From Maribacter sp. BPC-D8 (lineage in GTDB: Bacteria; Bacteroidota; Bacteroidia; Flavobacteriales; Flavobacteriaceae): a DNA stretch of 64,000 nt. A program made the translations under genes and the position numbers. Under the pieces are notes generated by a model. That model worked only from the letters and a program-made list of their open reading frames with translations. It searched no databases and had not been told where the DNA came from. The stretch spans positions 4,712,001 through 4,776,000 of the forward strand of contig NZ_CP128187.1 in the NCBI RefSeq assembly GCF_035207705.1, written 5' to 3'. The number at the start of each line of letters is the position of its first letter. The stretch's first letter is position 1. Positions 8,252-18,199 of the stretch are shown here, in pieces.

Positions 8252-9334
8252 ATGGAAAATTCAAAACAAATGAGAACATGGTTGGATGATTTACACCTAG
8301 ACCATCCACTAGTAATAGCAGGGCCATGTAGTGCGGAAACAGAGGAACAAGTGTTAGGTATAGCACGTTCTCTAAAAGATACCGATGTAAATTATTACAG
8401 AGCAGGTATTTGGAAACCTCGTACTCGCCCAGGAAATTTTGAAGGTGTAGGCGCTTTAGGTCTTAAATGGCTTCAAAAGGTAAAGGCTGAAACAGGTATG
8501 AAAACTGCAACAGAGGTTGCAAACCGTGCGCATGTTGAGTTAGCATTAGAACATGATATTGATTTATTATGGATCGGAGCAAGATCAACTGTTAGTCCGT
8601 TTATCATGCAAGAATTGGCTGATGCCTTAAAAGGTACCGATAAGATTGTATTGGTGAAGAATCCGGTAAATCCAGATTTAGCTTTATGGTTAGGTGGTAT
8701 CGAAAGATTGCATACTGCAGGTATAAAGAAATTAGGCGCAATACACAGAGGGTTCTCAACGTATGAGAAAACAAAGTATAGAAATATACCAGAGTGGCAA
8801 ATGGCGATTGACTTTAAAAACAAATTTCCAGATTTACCATTGATCAACGATCCATCGCATATTACAGGTAAGCGTGATATGATTTTTGATGTATCGCAAA
8901 CGGCTTTAGATTTGAATTTTGACGGACTGATGATTGAAACTCACCATGATCCAGATAACGCATGGAGTGATGCTGCACAGCAGGTTACACCAGAGAAATT
9001 GATTCAAATCATGAGAGATCTTAAAATTAGAAAAGAAAGTGATCCAGAAGCAGAATACAATTCAGAATTAAGTAACCTAAGAGCTCAAATTGATGTTATT
9101 GACAATCAAATAATAGAGACATTAGGTAAAAGAATGAAAGTATCTGACGGTATTGGAGCACTTAAAAAGCAAAAAAACGTTGCGGTTCTTCAGTCTAACA
9201 GATGGAATCAAATTCTAGGTGCAATGATTTTAGAAGGGGAAAGTAAAGGACTAAGTGAAGAGTTTGTTCTTCGTATGTTCAAAGCTATTCACCAAGAGTC
9301 TATCAATCACCAAGAGAAGATAGTAAACGCTTAA
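8252..9334 (+). CDS. Bifunctional 3-deoxy-7-phosphoheptulonate synthase/chorismate mutase
   Basis: This 360-residue fusion supplies the first step of the shikimate pathway and the branch step chorismate to prephenate. Residues 15-255 are a DAHP synthase of the small (KDO8P-synthase-like) type: AGPCSAE, WKPRTRPGNFEG, the RGF motif in IHRGFSTYE, and DPSHITGKR. Residues 262-355 form an AroQ-type chorismate mutase helix bundle (LRAQIDVIDNQIIETLGKRMKVS...IHQESINHQ). The fusion is common in Bacteroidota, where the mutase part often acts as a feedback sensor for prephenate. It ends the operon; an intrinsic terminator follows 25 bp after the stop. Confidence 0.95.
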   Translation: MENSKQMRTWLDDLHLDHPLVIAGPCSAETEEQVLGIARSLKDTDVNYYRAGIWKPRTRPGNFEGVGALGLKWLQKVKAETGMKTATEVANRAHVELALEHDIDLLWIGARSTVSPFIMQELADALKGTDKIVLVKNPVNPDLALWLGGIERLHTAGIKKLGAIHRGFSTYEKTKYRNIPEWQMAIDFKNKFPDLPLINDPSHITGKRDMIFDVSQTALDLNFDGLMIETHHDPDNAWSDAAQQVTPEKLIQIMRDLKIRKESDPEAEYNSELSNLRAQIDVIDNQIIETLGKRMKVSDGIGALKKQKNVAVLQSNRWNQILGAMILEGESKGLSEEFVLRMFKAIHQESINHQEKIVNA

Positions 9335-9358
9335 GATTAGCTTAACGTTATAAAAATA

Positions 9359-9387
9359 AAACATCCGTATTATGCGGATGTTTTTTT
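9359..9387 (+). terminator. Intrinsic terminator of the aromatic operon
   Basis: A hairpin with stem ACATCCG/CGGATGT (9361-9367 with 9375-9381) is followed by seven T. It closes the pheA to DAHP synthase operon. Confidence 0.9.
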
Positions 9388-9488
9388 ATGTCTAATTTTT
9401 AAATAGTAAGAAAAGTATTACGTTTTTACAATATCCTTAATTGTGTGTCGTTAGGCATGTATAGAACCAATTTAACCAAACCTAGAGT

Positions 9489-11579
9489 ATGAAGAAAGTA
9501 GTATTATTTGCCATTATGTTCGTTGCTTCACTATCAGTAAAAGCACAATCTTATATTGGCTATTTAACCGACAATTACAGTGGGGTAAACGGGGTAATTT
9601 CTAATCCAGCGAATATTGCAGATTCCCGTTTTAAAACAGATATCAATTTAGTAGGTATAAGTGGTTTTCTTGCCAATGACTATGTTGGTGTAGGGTATTC
9701 AGATTTAATTTCTAGTGATTTTGAGTATGATGATGACGCCATATTATCGCTTTCAGATAACAACAATTTTTCGGGCAATGTAGATGTATTAGGTCCGTCA
9801 TTTATGTTCAACGTAGGTAGAACATCATCGATAGCGGTATTTACCAGGGCACGAAGTTTTGTTACTGGTAATGAATTTAACGGTGAAAGTATTGATGACC
9901 TAGATGACAGTATTGATGAAAGTCAAGATTTTATAGTAAACGAAGGAGATTTCTTTGCGGCTGGGCATGGCTGGGCAGAAGTAGGTATTACGTATGCTCA
10001 AGAATTAATGAATAAAGAAGAGCACTTTTTAAAAGGTGGTCTTTCGTTAAAATATTTAAAAGGATTTGGTAACGCATACGTATCTGGTAGAAATGTAACT
10101 ATCGATTATGATGCAGATGGTGCTACGTTACCAGACAGTTCAACAATTGGAACCTTAGAATCTACTGGCGATTTAATTTATGGTCGTGCAGATGATTATG
10201 ATGATGATAACTATGACTATGAAGTGCCAGATGCAAACGGATTCGGATTCGATTTGGGTTTCGTTTATGAGTGGAGACCAGACTATAAAGATTATGAGGT
10301 AGCAGGTGCTGACGGTGAGAAAACAGTAATGAAAGACAAAAATAAGTATAAGCTTAAATTTGGCTTGTCACTTACAGATGTTGGGTCGGTAAATTATAAG
10401 GGGAGTTTAATGGATACTTACAATATCAACAATACCATTACCCAAGATGATTATGATAATATTGAAGATTCTGATGATTTACAGAACCTTTATACGTTTA
10501 CACAAGCTACAGAAGATATGAAAGCTGGTTTGCCGACTGCACTTCATTTTAATGCAGATTGGAATATTAAGAATCATTTCTATTTAAATTTCAATACTGA
10601 TCTATCTATGCGTTCTACGGGTGAAAATAACCTTAGAACTGCAAATGTATTTTCTTTGACGCCTCGTTTTGAAAGCAAGTGGTTTAGTTTCTATTTACCG
10701 GTAAGCAGTTACCAATATAGTGGCTTGCAAGTAGGTGCAGGTTTACGTGCCGGACCATTATATATTGGTTCAGGGTCACTGATATCTACATTCACAAAAA
10801 ATGAAATTCAAGGTGCAGATATATATGCAGGTTTAAAAGTACCTGTTTATTATGGTCAGCCTAAAGATTCTGACGGTGATGGTATACCAAATAAAGAAGA
10901 TGGTTGCCCTAAAGAAGCAGGACCAATAGAAAATAATGGTTGCCCTTGGGGAGATACCGACGGAGATACTGTTTTAGATAATGAGGATAAATGTCCAGAG
11001 GAAGCAGGGCCAGTAGAAAATAACGGATGCCCATGGGTAGATACCGATGGTGATACCATAATGGACAATGAAGATCAATGTATTGATGAAGCAGGACCAG
11101 TAGAGAATAACGGTTGCCCTTGGGCAGATTCTGATGGTGATTCTGTTTTGGATAAAGATGATGAATGTCCGAATGAAATGGGAACTGTGGCAAATAAAGG
11201 TTGTCCAGAGCCGGTAGTTACTGCTGAGGTTCAAAAGTCATTGAACGAGTATGCAAAAACAATTTTATTTACGACAGGTAAATCGACTTTAAAAGATGAA
11301 TCTACGCCTGTGTTAGTTGATATTATTAGTATTTTGAATGAATACCCAAATGCTAATTTTACCATAGAAGGTCATACTGATAGTGTAGGTTCTGAAGCTA
11401 CTAATCAAAAATTATCAGAGAAAAGAGCGAAAGCTGTTTTACAATTCTTAGTAGACGGAGGTATTTCTTCAGCTAGATTAACATCTGTAGGTTATGGAGA
11501 AAGCAAACCTATTGCTACGAACATGTATAAAGACGGAAGACAGAAAAACAGACGTGTTGAGATTAACTTAGCACAATAG
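9489..11579 (+). CDS. OmpA family outer-membrane protein with DUF5723-like barrel and thrombospondin type 3 repeats
   Basis: 696 residues: a signal peptide ([19 protein letters not shown]), a beta-barrel domain to about 455 that begins with the [28 protein letters not shown] signature of DUF5723-type proteins, then about four calcium-binding thrombospondin type 3 repeats (458-580, [15 protein letters not shown] type), and an OmpA C-terminal peptidoglycan-binding domain (590-696, [22 protein letters not shown]...GYGESKP). It should anchor the outer membrane to peptidoglycan. Monocistronic, with strong terminators on both sides. The TSP3 repeats produce spurious long frames on the minus strand. 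Confidence 0.92.
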   Translation: MKKVVLFAIMFVASLSVKAQSYIGYLTDNYSGVNGVISNPANIADSRFKTDINLVGISGFLANDYVGVGYSDLISSDFEYDDDAILSLSDNNNFSGNVDVLGPSFMFNVGRTSSIAVFTRARSFVTGNEFNGESIDDLDDSIDESQDFIVNEGDFFAAGHGWAEVGITYAQELMNKEEHFLKGGLSLKYLKGFGNAYVSGRNVTIDYDADGATLPDSSTIGTLESTGDLIYGRADDYDDDNYDYEVPDANGFGFDLGFVYEWRPDYKDYEVAGADGEKTVMKDKNKYKLKFGLSLTDVGSVNYKGSLMDTYNINNTITQDDYDNIEDSDDLQNLYTFTQATEDMKAGLPTALHFNADWNIKNHFYLNFNTDLSMRSTGENNLRTANVFSLTPRFESKWFSFYLPVSSYQYSGLQVGAGLRAGPLYIGSGSLISTFTKNEIQGADIYAGLKVPVYYGQPKDSDGDGIPNKEDGCPKEAGPIENNGCPWGDTDGDTVLDNEDKCPEEAGPVENNGCPWVDTDGDTIMDNEDQCIDEAGPVENNGCPWADSDGDSVLDKDDECPNEMGTVANKGCPEPVVTAEVQKSLNEYAKTILFTTGKSTLKDESTPVLVDIISILNEYPNANFTIEGHTDSVGSEATNQKLSEKRAKAVLQFLVDGGISSARLTSVGYGESKPIATNMYKDGRQKNRRVEINLAQ

Positions 11580-11593
11580 TTTTACGAGTATAT

Positions 11594-11627
11594 AAAAAAA
11601 GCCCGGTAATACCGGGCTTTTTTTATA
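11594..11627 (+). terminator. Intrinsic terminator after the OmpA gene
   Basis: AAAGCCCGGTA/TACCGGGCTTT hairpin (centre about 11610) with seven T on the 3' side and seven A on the 5' side, so it could work in both directions. Confidence 0.9.
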
Positions 11628-11730
11628 TACGTTATTCAGAAAGTATATTTAAGGTTTTAGGAATGTAAATTATTAACTCCAAGTAAAACGAAGTTAAATC
11701 CTTAAAAAGCCACTAGAAAACCAGTAGGCA

Positions 11731-11770
11731 AAAAAAAGACCCAATGCTAAAAGCATTGGGTCTTTATATA
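11731..11770 (-). terminator. Intrinsic terminator of the minus-strand secreted protein gene
   Basis: The stem AAGACCCAATGCT/AGCATTGGGTCTT (11738-11764) has a 3-nt AAA loop. On the minus strand it is followed by eight T (A-run 11731-11738), 17 bp after the stop of the gene at 11787. Confidence 0.88.
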
Positions 11771-11786
11771 TAATATGAGTTATGTT

Positions 11787-12599
11787 CTATTGAACAGAAA
11801 AATCAAAAACCGATTGGTTCTCTCTACCTTGAGGTACTTGACCTTGGTAGATGAAGCAATACTCACCTGGCTCTAAAGTATCAGGAGTCACTTTGAATTT
11901 GTGACCTTCAATTTCCTCAATAGCAAAGTTAAGTGCGTATTTAGGGTCAATACCAGTACTGCTTGTAATCCAGCTGCTTTTTCCTGTAATAACTTCTCTA
12001 AGATTCTTTTTCTCTTTTACGGTAAGTTTTACCAAAACGAATTCGTTAGGGTTACTCGCCATTCTAAACCACCAGTTAAAGATACCTGTATCGCCACCTT
12101 GGTTGTTCTGCATGTTATCAACTTGAGTAACACTAGGATCAAAGATGAAAGTGAATTCAGGCTGACTCTGGTGAATAACGTTGTTAGATTGTGTTTTTGG
12201 AAGTTGTGCTTTCTTCTTAGAGTTGATTAAACCAGAAACCAATTTCTGTGCAACTTGGTTAGAATTAGAACCAGAGAATACACTTGGTTGAACCAATTTG
12301 TCTTCACCACTAGCATCTGTAAAATAAATACCAGTTTTAGACATGGTGTTTTGCTTAGACTTGTCCATAATTAAAGACAATACTTCAGAAGAAACACCTG
12401 CATTTTTCATTTGCCCAAGAGCTGTAATAGATGCGTCGAACTTTACATCAGAAGTATTTATTTTATCGATAATCATATAATCGTCAAAACCAAGTTCGAC
12501 CATTTGAACTACAGATTCGTTAGTGATAGTTTCTTGGGCAGCCCCAAAAGTAAATACTGATAATGTTAACATCAGTAATGATTTTTTAATGAATTTCAT
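11787..12599 (-). CDS. Secreted protein of unknown function
   Basis: 270 residues with a signal peptide (MKFIKKSLLMLTLSVFTFGAA, then QE). Residues 22-80 (TNESVVQMVELGFDDYMIIDKINTSDVKFD...LGQMKNAGVSSEVLSLIM) form a small helical module seen in several Bacteroidota exported proteins. The C-terminal ~130 residues look like a beta-sandwich ending EPGEYCFIYQGQVPQ. I know no function. A TAAATTTG -7 element sits on the minus strand at 12649-12642 without a matching -33 TTG, and a terminator follows the gene. Confidence 0.8.
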   Translation of the reverse strand: MKFIKKSLLMLTLSVFTFGAAQETITNESVVQMVELGFDDYMIIDKINTSDVKFDASITALGQMKNAGVSSEVLSLIMDKSKQNTMSKTGIYFTDASGEDKLVQPSVFSGSNSNQVAQKLVSGLINSKKKAQLPKTQSNNVIHQSQPEFTFIFDPSVTQVDNMQNNQGGDTGIFNWWFRMASNPNEFVLVKLTVKEKKNLREVITGKSSWITSSTGIDPKYALNFAIEEIEGHKFKVTPDTLEPGEYCFIYQGQVPQGRENQSVFDFSVQ

Positions 12600-12706
12600 T
12601 TTCTTGTATTTGGTTATTATTTAATGTTATAGTTCTAATTTCAAATTTATGTTAATTTTTATATTTAAAGCAGTTACTTTGTATAAAAGGAAGGTATTTT
12701 GGACAA

Positions 12707-13660
12707 ATGGTAGGAATTGTTTACAAATCTACGGGAAGTTGGTACACTGTTAAGGCAGAAAATGGTGATTTCTATGAATGTAGAATAAAAGGAAAGTTTA
12801 GAATAAAGGGGATAAAAAGTACGAATCCGGTTGCGGTTGGTGACTATGTGCGTTTTGAAACTGAGACTACTGGCGATGATACCTTTGGTATTATTAATGA
12901 AATTGAAAAACGTAAAAATTACATTATACGTAAATCTGTTAACTTATCTAAGCAGACCCATATTATAGCGGCTAATTTGGATCAGGTGTTTTTATTGGTA
13001 ACGTTGAATAACCCGCCGACCTATCCAGTTTTTATAGATCGTTTTTTAATTACGGCAGAAGCTTACGAAATTCCTGCAGTGTTACTTTTTAATAAAATAG
13101 ACACGTACTCACCAGAAGAGTTAGATGAAATCAAATTCTTGGCGGCATTATATCGTAATATAGGTTATACCTGCTTAGGTATTTCGGCAGCAACAGGTAA
13201 GAATGTAGATAAGGTCAAAGAAATGATGTTAGGTAAGACCTCTATGTTTTCTGGTCATTCTGGTGTAGGTAAGTCAACTTTGGTTAATGCTATAGAGCCT
13301 AATTTAGATATTAAGACAAAACAAATTTCTCAGCAGCATGCGCAAGGTCAACATACGACTACGTTTGCCGAAATGTACGATTTAAGTTTTAACGCACGAA
13401 TAATAGATACACCCGGTATAAAAGGATTCGGAATCGTAGATATGGAAAAAGAGGAAATAGGTAACTATTTTCCAGAGTTCTTTAAGCTAAAACAGCACTG
13501 TAAGTTTAATAATTGTATTCATGTAGACGAGCCAAAATGTGCTGTAAAAGATGCTTTAGAAACAGGCGATATTGCATGGAGTAGGTATAATAGTTACTTA
13601 CAGATGATAAAAGGCGAAGATGAGCATTACAGGGTAGATATACATGACGAGAAAAAATGA
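12707..13660 (+). CDS. rsgA: Small ribosomal subunit biogenesis GTPase RsgA
   Basis: A circularly permuted GTPase of 317 residues that helps late 30S maturation. The motif order G4 (NKID, 129-132), G1 P-loop (GHSGVGKS, 183-190), G3 (DTPG, 234-237) is diagnostic. An N-terminal OB fold covers about 1-75. The C-terminal zinc site uses C265, C270, H272 and C278 (CKFNNCIHVDEPKC). It is divergent from the preceding gene and overlaps dtd by 4 bp (ATGA), so they form an operon. Confidence 0.95.
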   Translation: MVGIVYKSTGSWYTVKAENGDFYECRIKGKFRIKGIKSTNPVAVGDYVRFETETTGDDTFGIINEIEKRKNYIIRKSVNLSKQTHIIAANLDQVFLLVTLNNPPTYPVFIDRFLITAEAYEIPAVLLFNKIDTYSPEELDEIKFLAALYRNIGYTCLGISAATGKNVDKVKEMMLGKTSMFSGHSGVGKSTLVNAIEPNLDIKTKQISQQHAQGQHTTTFAEMYDLSFNARIIDTPGIKGFGIVDMEKEEIGNYFPEFFKLKQHCKFNNCIHVDEPKCAVKDALETGDIAWSRYNSYLQMIKGEDEHYRVDIHDEKK

Positions 13661-14109
13661 GAGCAGTAATACAGCGAGTTTCCAAAGCTAGTGTAACGGT
13701 TGATGGAAAAAAGATAAGCGCCATTGAGCAAGGTGTTTTAATACTTATCGGCATTGAAAATGAAGATGCCCAAGACGATATCGATTGGCTTACGAACAAA
13801 ATAGTCAACCTTCGTATTTTTAATGACGACGACGGAGTAATGAATATGTCACTTTTAGCTACAAAAGGCGATGCAATTGTAGTTAGTCAATTTACGCTTC
13901 ATGCCAGTACTAAAAAAGGCAATCGCCCCTCATACATAAAAGCGGCAAGACCAGAAGTAGCCATTCCGCTTTACGAAGCGTTCATTTCAACTTTAGAAAC
14001 AAAGATGAATAAGAAAGTAGGTACAGGTATATTCGGTGCAGATATGAAGGTCGAATTGTTGAATGACGGACCGGTTACTATATTAATAGATACGAAGGAT
14101 AAAACTTAG
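13657..14109 (+). CDS. dtd: D-aminoacyl-tRNA deacylase
   Basis: A 150-residue enzyme that hydrolyses D-aminoacyl-tRNA (D-Tyr and others), and Gly-tRNA-Ala, to protect translation. Motifs: N-terminal MRAVIQRVSKASV, the SQFTLHA nucleophile-region motif, and the cross-subunit GPVT motif (NDGPVTILID) that enforces chiral proofreading. Length is standard. Its start overlaps the rsgA stop by 4 bp. Confidence 0.95.
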   Translation: MRAVIQRVSKASVTVDGKKISAIEQGVLILIGIENEDAQDDIDWLTNKIVNLRIFNDDDGVMNMSLLATKGDAIVVSQFTLHASTKKGNRPSYIKAARPEVAIPLYEAFISTLETKMNKKVGTGIFGADMKVELLNDGPVTILIDTKDKT

Positions 14110-14188
14110 GATTCAATAAATTTTCTGCATATTTTGTAAGAAATCTACCGTTTTTGTCGTTAAGATAAAAACCAGTTGACCAAACCAT

Positions 14189-16081
14189 ATGCGCTTATTA
14201 TTGATATTACTATTATTCACAGTAACCCATACTGTGCTTGCTCAAGATTATAATTTTTCAAAAATAGACCCCTCCCTTTTAAAGAATTCAGATGCAGTTG
14301 TTCGTTTAGATGAAAGCACTGTTTTGGTGAAATCTTCTGATAATATGGAAGTTACATCTCAAAGAGTGGTGACGGTCTTAAATGAAAGCGGATCAAAACA
14401 TATAAATGCTACGGCATTTTATGATAAAGAAACTTCTCTTAAAAACCTAGAGGCAGTAATACTTGATGCTAATGGTAAGGAGATAGAAAAGTTTAAGGAA
14501 AAAGATTTTATTGATCAAACTGCTACAGGCGAAGGAACTCTTTATTCTGACTCTCGAGTAAAATTTCTAAGATATACTCCCATAAAATTTCCTTACACAG
14601 TGGTTTTAACTAAAAAATATACCACTTCAGATACTGCATTTATGCCACGTTGGTATTTTATGGATGGGTATAGACTAAGTGTTGAAAAAAGTGAATTCAA
14701 CCTAAATATACCAATACAAATAAAATATAGGTATAAGGATAATAACCTTACATCTTTTGAAGTAAAACGAAGAGAGAATGAAGCTGGGGTAAAGTATACT
14801 GCAGTTAATTTAAAAGCTCTTGAATCTGAAGATTTTGACCCAGAGTTTAGAGATTTTGCACCGAACGTTCAAATTGCTTTAGAAGATTTTCATTTAAAAG
14901 GAGTAGACGGTCATGCAACTACATGGAAAGAATTCGGCAGTTGGATCTACAATTCGCTGCTAAAGGAAAGGGGAGAAATTAGTCCTTCAACAATTCAAAA
15001 AGTAAAAAATTTAGTAGAAGGTATAGACGACCCAAAAGAAAAAGTAAAAATAGTATATCAATTTGTTCAAGATAATACCAGATATATCAGTGTGCAAATG
15101 GGTATTGGCGGTTGGGAGCCAATTAGTGCCAATGAAGTAGATAGGGTCAAATATGGCGATTGCAAAGGTTTAACCAATTATACAATGGTTTTATTAAAAG
15201 CGATAGGTATAGAATCTTATTATACCATTGTTTCGGCTGGTTCAAATATGCGGAGTTTAGATTTTGATTTTCCATCTCTGCAAGGAAATCATGCTTTTTT
15301 AAATGTGTCCTTAGAAGACGAAGAAATTTGGTTAGAGTGCACCAATCAAGTAGTACCATCAAATTTTCTTGGAACATTTACAGATAATAGATATGTACTA
15401 AAAGTTGGGTCAAATGGAGGTGAAATTGTAAAATCTAGGGAATACCTGCCAGAACAAAGTAGGCAAATTACAAATGCTGAAATACATGTAGGGGAATCTG
15501 AAATTACAGCACAAGTAGAAATAAAGAGCACAGGTATACAGTACAATCAAAAATATGGATTGGCAAATGATAGTGAAGAGGATATAGAAAAGTATTATAA
15601 GCATTACTGGGATTATGTTAACGCCATTCATATTCAAAGTCATGAGCTTATTAATGATAAGGATAGTATTGTAACTACTGAAAAAGTAAATTTTAGAACA
15701 TCGGGCTATTTATCAAAAGCAGGAGACCGCATTCTATTTGCTCCAAATATGTTAAATAGAAATGCCTATGTGCCAAAAAGAGATAACAATAGAAAACGTG
15801 AAGTTGTTATTAAAAGAGGGTATTTAGATGAGGATAATTTTATAATAGAAATTCCTAAAGGATATAAGGTGGAGGCTAACTTAATGCCTACGGCTATTAC
15901 TAATGATTTTGGAGAATTTGAAGTTAGTGTAGAGCAGCTAACAGAATCAAAATTACATTATAAAAGGCGGTTATTAATGAAATCAGGGAACTTCCCAAGT
16001 ACAATGTATAACGATTATAGGGATTTTAGAAAAACCATTTCACAAGTTGATGCCTCTAAAATTGTATTTATTAAAAAATAA
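14189..16081 (+). CDS. DUF3857 / transglutaminase-like exported protein with intact Cys-His
   Basis: 630 residues: a signal peptide (ending VLAQ), an N-terminal DUF3857 beta-rich domain (about 40-230), a transglutaminase-like domain (about 285-390) and a C-terminal beta-rich part. The papain-like residues are Cys325 (YGDCKGLTN), His368 (GNHAFL) and Glu383 (WLECT, where Asp is more usual), so this copy could be catalytic. The family is periplasmic or surface-associated; the substrate is unknown. It is the first of three tandem paralogues, 6 bp before the next. Confidence 0.85.
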   Translation: MRLLLILLLFTVTHTVLAQDYNFSKIDPSLLKNSDAVVRLDESTVLVKSSDNMEVTSQRVVTVLNESGSKHINATAFYDKETSLKNLEAVILDANGKEIEKFKEKDFIDQTATGEGTLYSDSRVKFLRYTPIKFPYTVVLTKKYTTSDTAFMPRWYFMDGYRLSVEKSEFNLNIPIQIKYRYKDNNLTSFEVKRRENEAGVKYTAVNLKALESEDFDPEFRDFAPNVQIALEDFHLKGVDGHATTWKEFGSWIYNSLLKERGEISPSTIQKVKNLVEGIDDPKEKVKIVYQFVQDNTRYISVQMGIGGWEPISANEVDRVKYGDCKGLTNYTMVLLKAIGIESYYTIVSAGSNMRSLDFDFPSLQGNHAFLNVSLEDEEIWLECTNQVVPSNFLGTFTDNRYVLKVGSNGGEIVKSREYLPEQSRQITNAEIHVGESEITAQVEIKSTGIQYNQKYGLANDSEEDIEKYYKHYWDYVNAIHIQSHELINDKDSIVTTEKVNFRTSGYLSKAGDRILFAPNMLNRNAYVPKRDNNRKREVVIKRGYLDEDNFIIEIPKGYKVEANLMPTAITNDFGEFEVSVEQLTESKLHYKRRLLMKSGNFPSTMYNDYRDFRKTISQVDASKIVFIKK

Positions 16082-16087
16082 TAATTC

Positions 16088-18109
16088 ATGAAATTACACT
16101 TAACAATCATCCTAGCATTTATAACATTTTCAACGAACGCACAAAAAAGTGAAATCAAATTTGGTAAGGTGTCTATAGAAGAAGTTGCTCAAAAACAACA
16201 TTCAACTAATAGTGAAGCTGAAGCTGCCATTCTTTATAAAAAAGAAAGAATGTCATATGATTATTCCTCAGGTAAAGGTTTTGGAACAATAAGAGAAGTC
16301 CATTTGAGAATTAAAATATATAGTAAATCTGGTTTGGACTGGGCTACAAGAGTTGTATCTCTTTATACTTCTAATTCTGGAGAACAAAAGATTTATAATA
16401 TTAAAGGGTATACTTATAATCTTGTTAATGGAAAAATCGAAGAAGACAAGCTAAAAAAGGAAGGCTCATTTTTAGAAAATGTTAGTAAATATCGCAATCA
16501 TGTTTCTATTACTATGCCAAATGTCAAAGTGGGCAGTGTTATTGAAATTAAATATGATATAGCATCAGATATGGTGGGTTATATGGACGATTTTACACTA
16601 CAGTATGGTATTCCATTGGATTGTGTGGAACTGAGCGTAGAGGTGCCTGAGTATTTTAATTTTAAAAGATTTACAAAGGGTTTTTATCCTATTTCCTTAA
16701 AGGAGTCTCAAAAAAATCGAAAAATCAATTATAACTACAAAACAAAAAGAGACGATAGTTTTGGGTCTGTGGGGTCAAAATCTACAAATCAATTGGCTGA
16801 GCTTGAATTTTTCGAAAAACATTATGAAATTAAAGCAAAGAACATTCCTGCATTAAAAGAGGTGAATTACACTAATAATATTGAGAATTACAGAAGCGCT
16901 ATTGTTTTTGAGTTAGAGTCTACGAAATTTCCAAATGTAGGTTTTAAAATATATAGTAAATCTTGGGAAGATGTTGCGAGTACTATTTATAAGTATGATA
17001 ATTTTGGAGAAGAAGTTAATAAGAATAGATTTTTTAGAAATGACTTAGATGTTCTTATAAAAGAAAGCAAAGGTTCAAATCAACTAACCTCAGAAATTTA
17101 TAAATATGTCCAGAATAGAATGACCTGGAATGATTATTATGGCGTTGGATGCAGCAATGGTGTGAAGAAGGCATATGAGGAGAAGAAAGGGAATGTTGCT
17201 GATATAAATTTATTGCTTATCTCAATGTTGCGTTATGCAGGTATAAAGGCTAATCCTGTTTTAGTCAGTACAAAGTCTAATGGCATTCCCATTTTTCCAA
17301 CTACCAGTGGTTTTAACTATGTTATTGCCGCTGTAGAAAATGGAGAGGGTTTTATTTTATTAGATGCTACGGAAAAAATGTTGGTCGTAAATGAATTGCC
17401 TGTGCGTGCAATGAATTGGCAAGGTCGCTTAGTTAGAGAAGATGGGTCTTCAAAAGATGTTTCTTTAGCCGCAAAGACTATTTCAAATAAGTTTGTTTTC
17501 ATGCAAGTAAACATAGTTGAAGATGGTACTGTAGAAGGTGAAATGAAAACTCGTTTAAGTAATCATTTAGCATTCGATTATAGAATAGATAATTATGATA
17601 AGACCGAAGAAGAAATTTCAAACAACTCTTCTTCATTATTCGAAAATATAGAGATAGATGATTTTGAGCTTAAAAATAGTAAAGCTCCAGATGAGCCTTT
17701 AGAATATTCTATGTCGTTTAATAACGATACCCAAATTGAAATTATTGGAGATAAATTATATTTCAATCCTCTAATGTTTTTGACTTTAAATGAAAATCCT
17801 TTTAAACTAGAATCAAGAGAGTACCCCGTCGATTTTAGCTATCCATTTTCAAGTAAAGCGAGTGTTACTTATACGCTGCCTGATGGTTATAAAATAGAAT
17901 CTATGCCAGAGAAAATAACAATAGGTTTACCTGATAAAATGGGAGTGTTCAATTTCGCTATAAAGCAAAATGGTAATATATTACAAGTTATAAGTACAAC
18001 AAAGATTCAAGAGGCGCTAATACCTGCCTTATATTATGAATCTTTAAAAGAGTTTTACGGTCAAATGGTTTTGAAACAAACAGAAAAAGTAGTATTGACT
18101 AAAATATAG
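16088..18109 (+). CDS. DUF3857 / transglutaminase-like exported protein, catalytic residues lost
   Basis: 673 residues with a signal peptide (MKLHLTIILAFITFSTNA). The DUF3857 domain and transglutaminase-like fold are recognisable (MTWNDYYGVG...GNVADINLLLISMLRYAGI...LLDATEK). The position of the catalytic Cys is Val370 in GNVADIN, the His position is Tyr411 (FNYVIA), and only Asp426 is kept. It is therefore probably a non-catalytic binding or structural protein. It follows its paralogue by 6 bp and is followed by a third copy, suggesting one operon of functionally linked proteins. Confidence 0.85.
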   Translation: MKLHLTIILAFITFSTNAQKSEIKFGKVSIEEVAQKQHSTNSEAEAAILYKKERMSYDYSSGKGFGTIREVHLRIKIYSKSGLDWATRVVSLYTSNSGEQKIYNIKGYTYNLVNGKIEEDKLKKEGSFLENVSKYRNHVSITMPNVKVGSVIEIKYDIASDMVGYMDDFTLQYGIPLDCVELSVEVPEYFNFKRFTKGFYPISLKESQKNRKINYNYKTKRDDSFGSVGSKSTNQLAELEFFEKHYEIKAKNIPALKEVNYTNNIENYRSAIVFELESTKFPNVGFKIYSKSWEDVASTIYKYDNFGEEVNKNRFFRNDLDVLIKESKGSNQLTSEIYKYVQNRMTWNDYYGVGCSNGVKKAYEEKKGNVADINLLLISMLRYAGIKANPVLVSTKSNGIPIFPTTSGFNYVIAAVENGEGFILLDATEKMLVVNELPVRAMNWQGRLVREDGSSKDVSLAAKTISNKFVFMQVNIVEDGTVEGEMKTRLSNHLAFDYRIDNYDKTEEEISNNSSSLFENIEIDDFELKNSKAPDEPLEYSMSFNNDTQIEIIGDKLYFNPLMFLTLNENPFKLESREYPVDFSYPFSSKASVTYTLPDGYKIESMPEKITIGLPDKMGVFNFAIKQNGNILQVISTTKIQEALIPALYYESLKEFYGQMVLKQTEKVVLTKI

Positions 18110-18199
18110 AATGCAACTACTATTAAGAGCATAAAGAAAAAATAATCTTAATTGTTCAACAACTCATTTCTTATTAGAAAAATAAACCAATCAACTCAA

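Noticed and set aside
10856-11234. Three overlapping minus-strand ORFs opposite the OmpA gene
   Set aside because: They mirror the thrombospondin type 3 repeats of the plus-strand gene; composition is that of an antisense shadow.
12680-12690. TTACTTTG as rsgA promoter
   Set aside because: One mismatch to TAnnTTTG and no TTG at the -33 distance; too weak to list.
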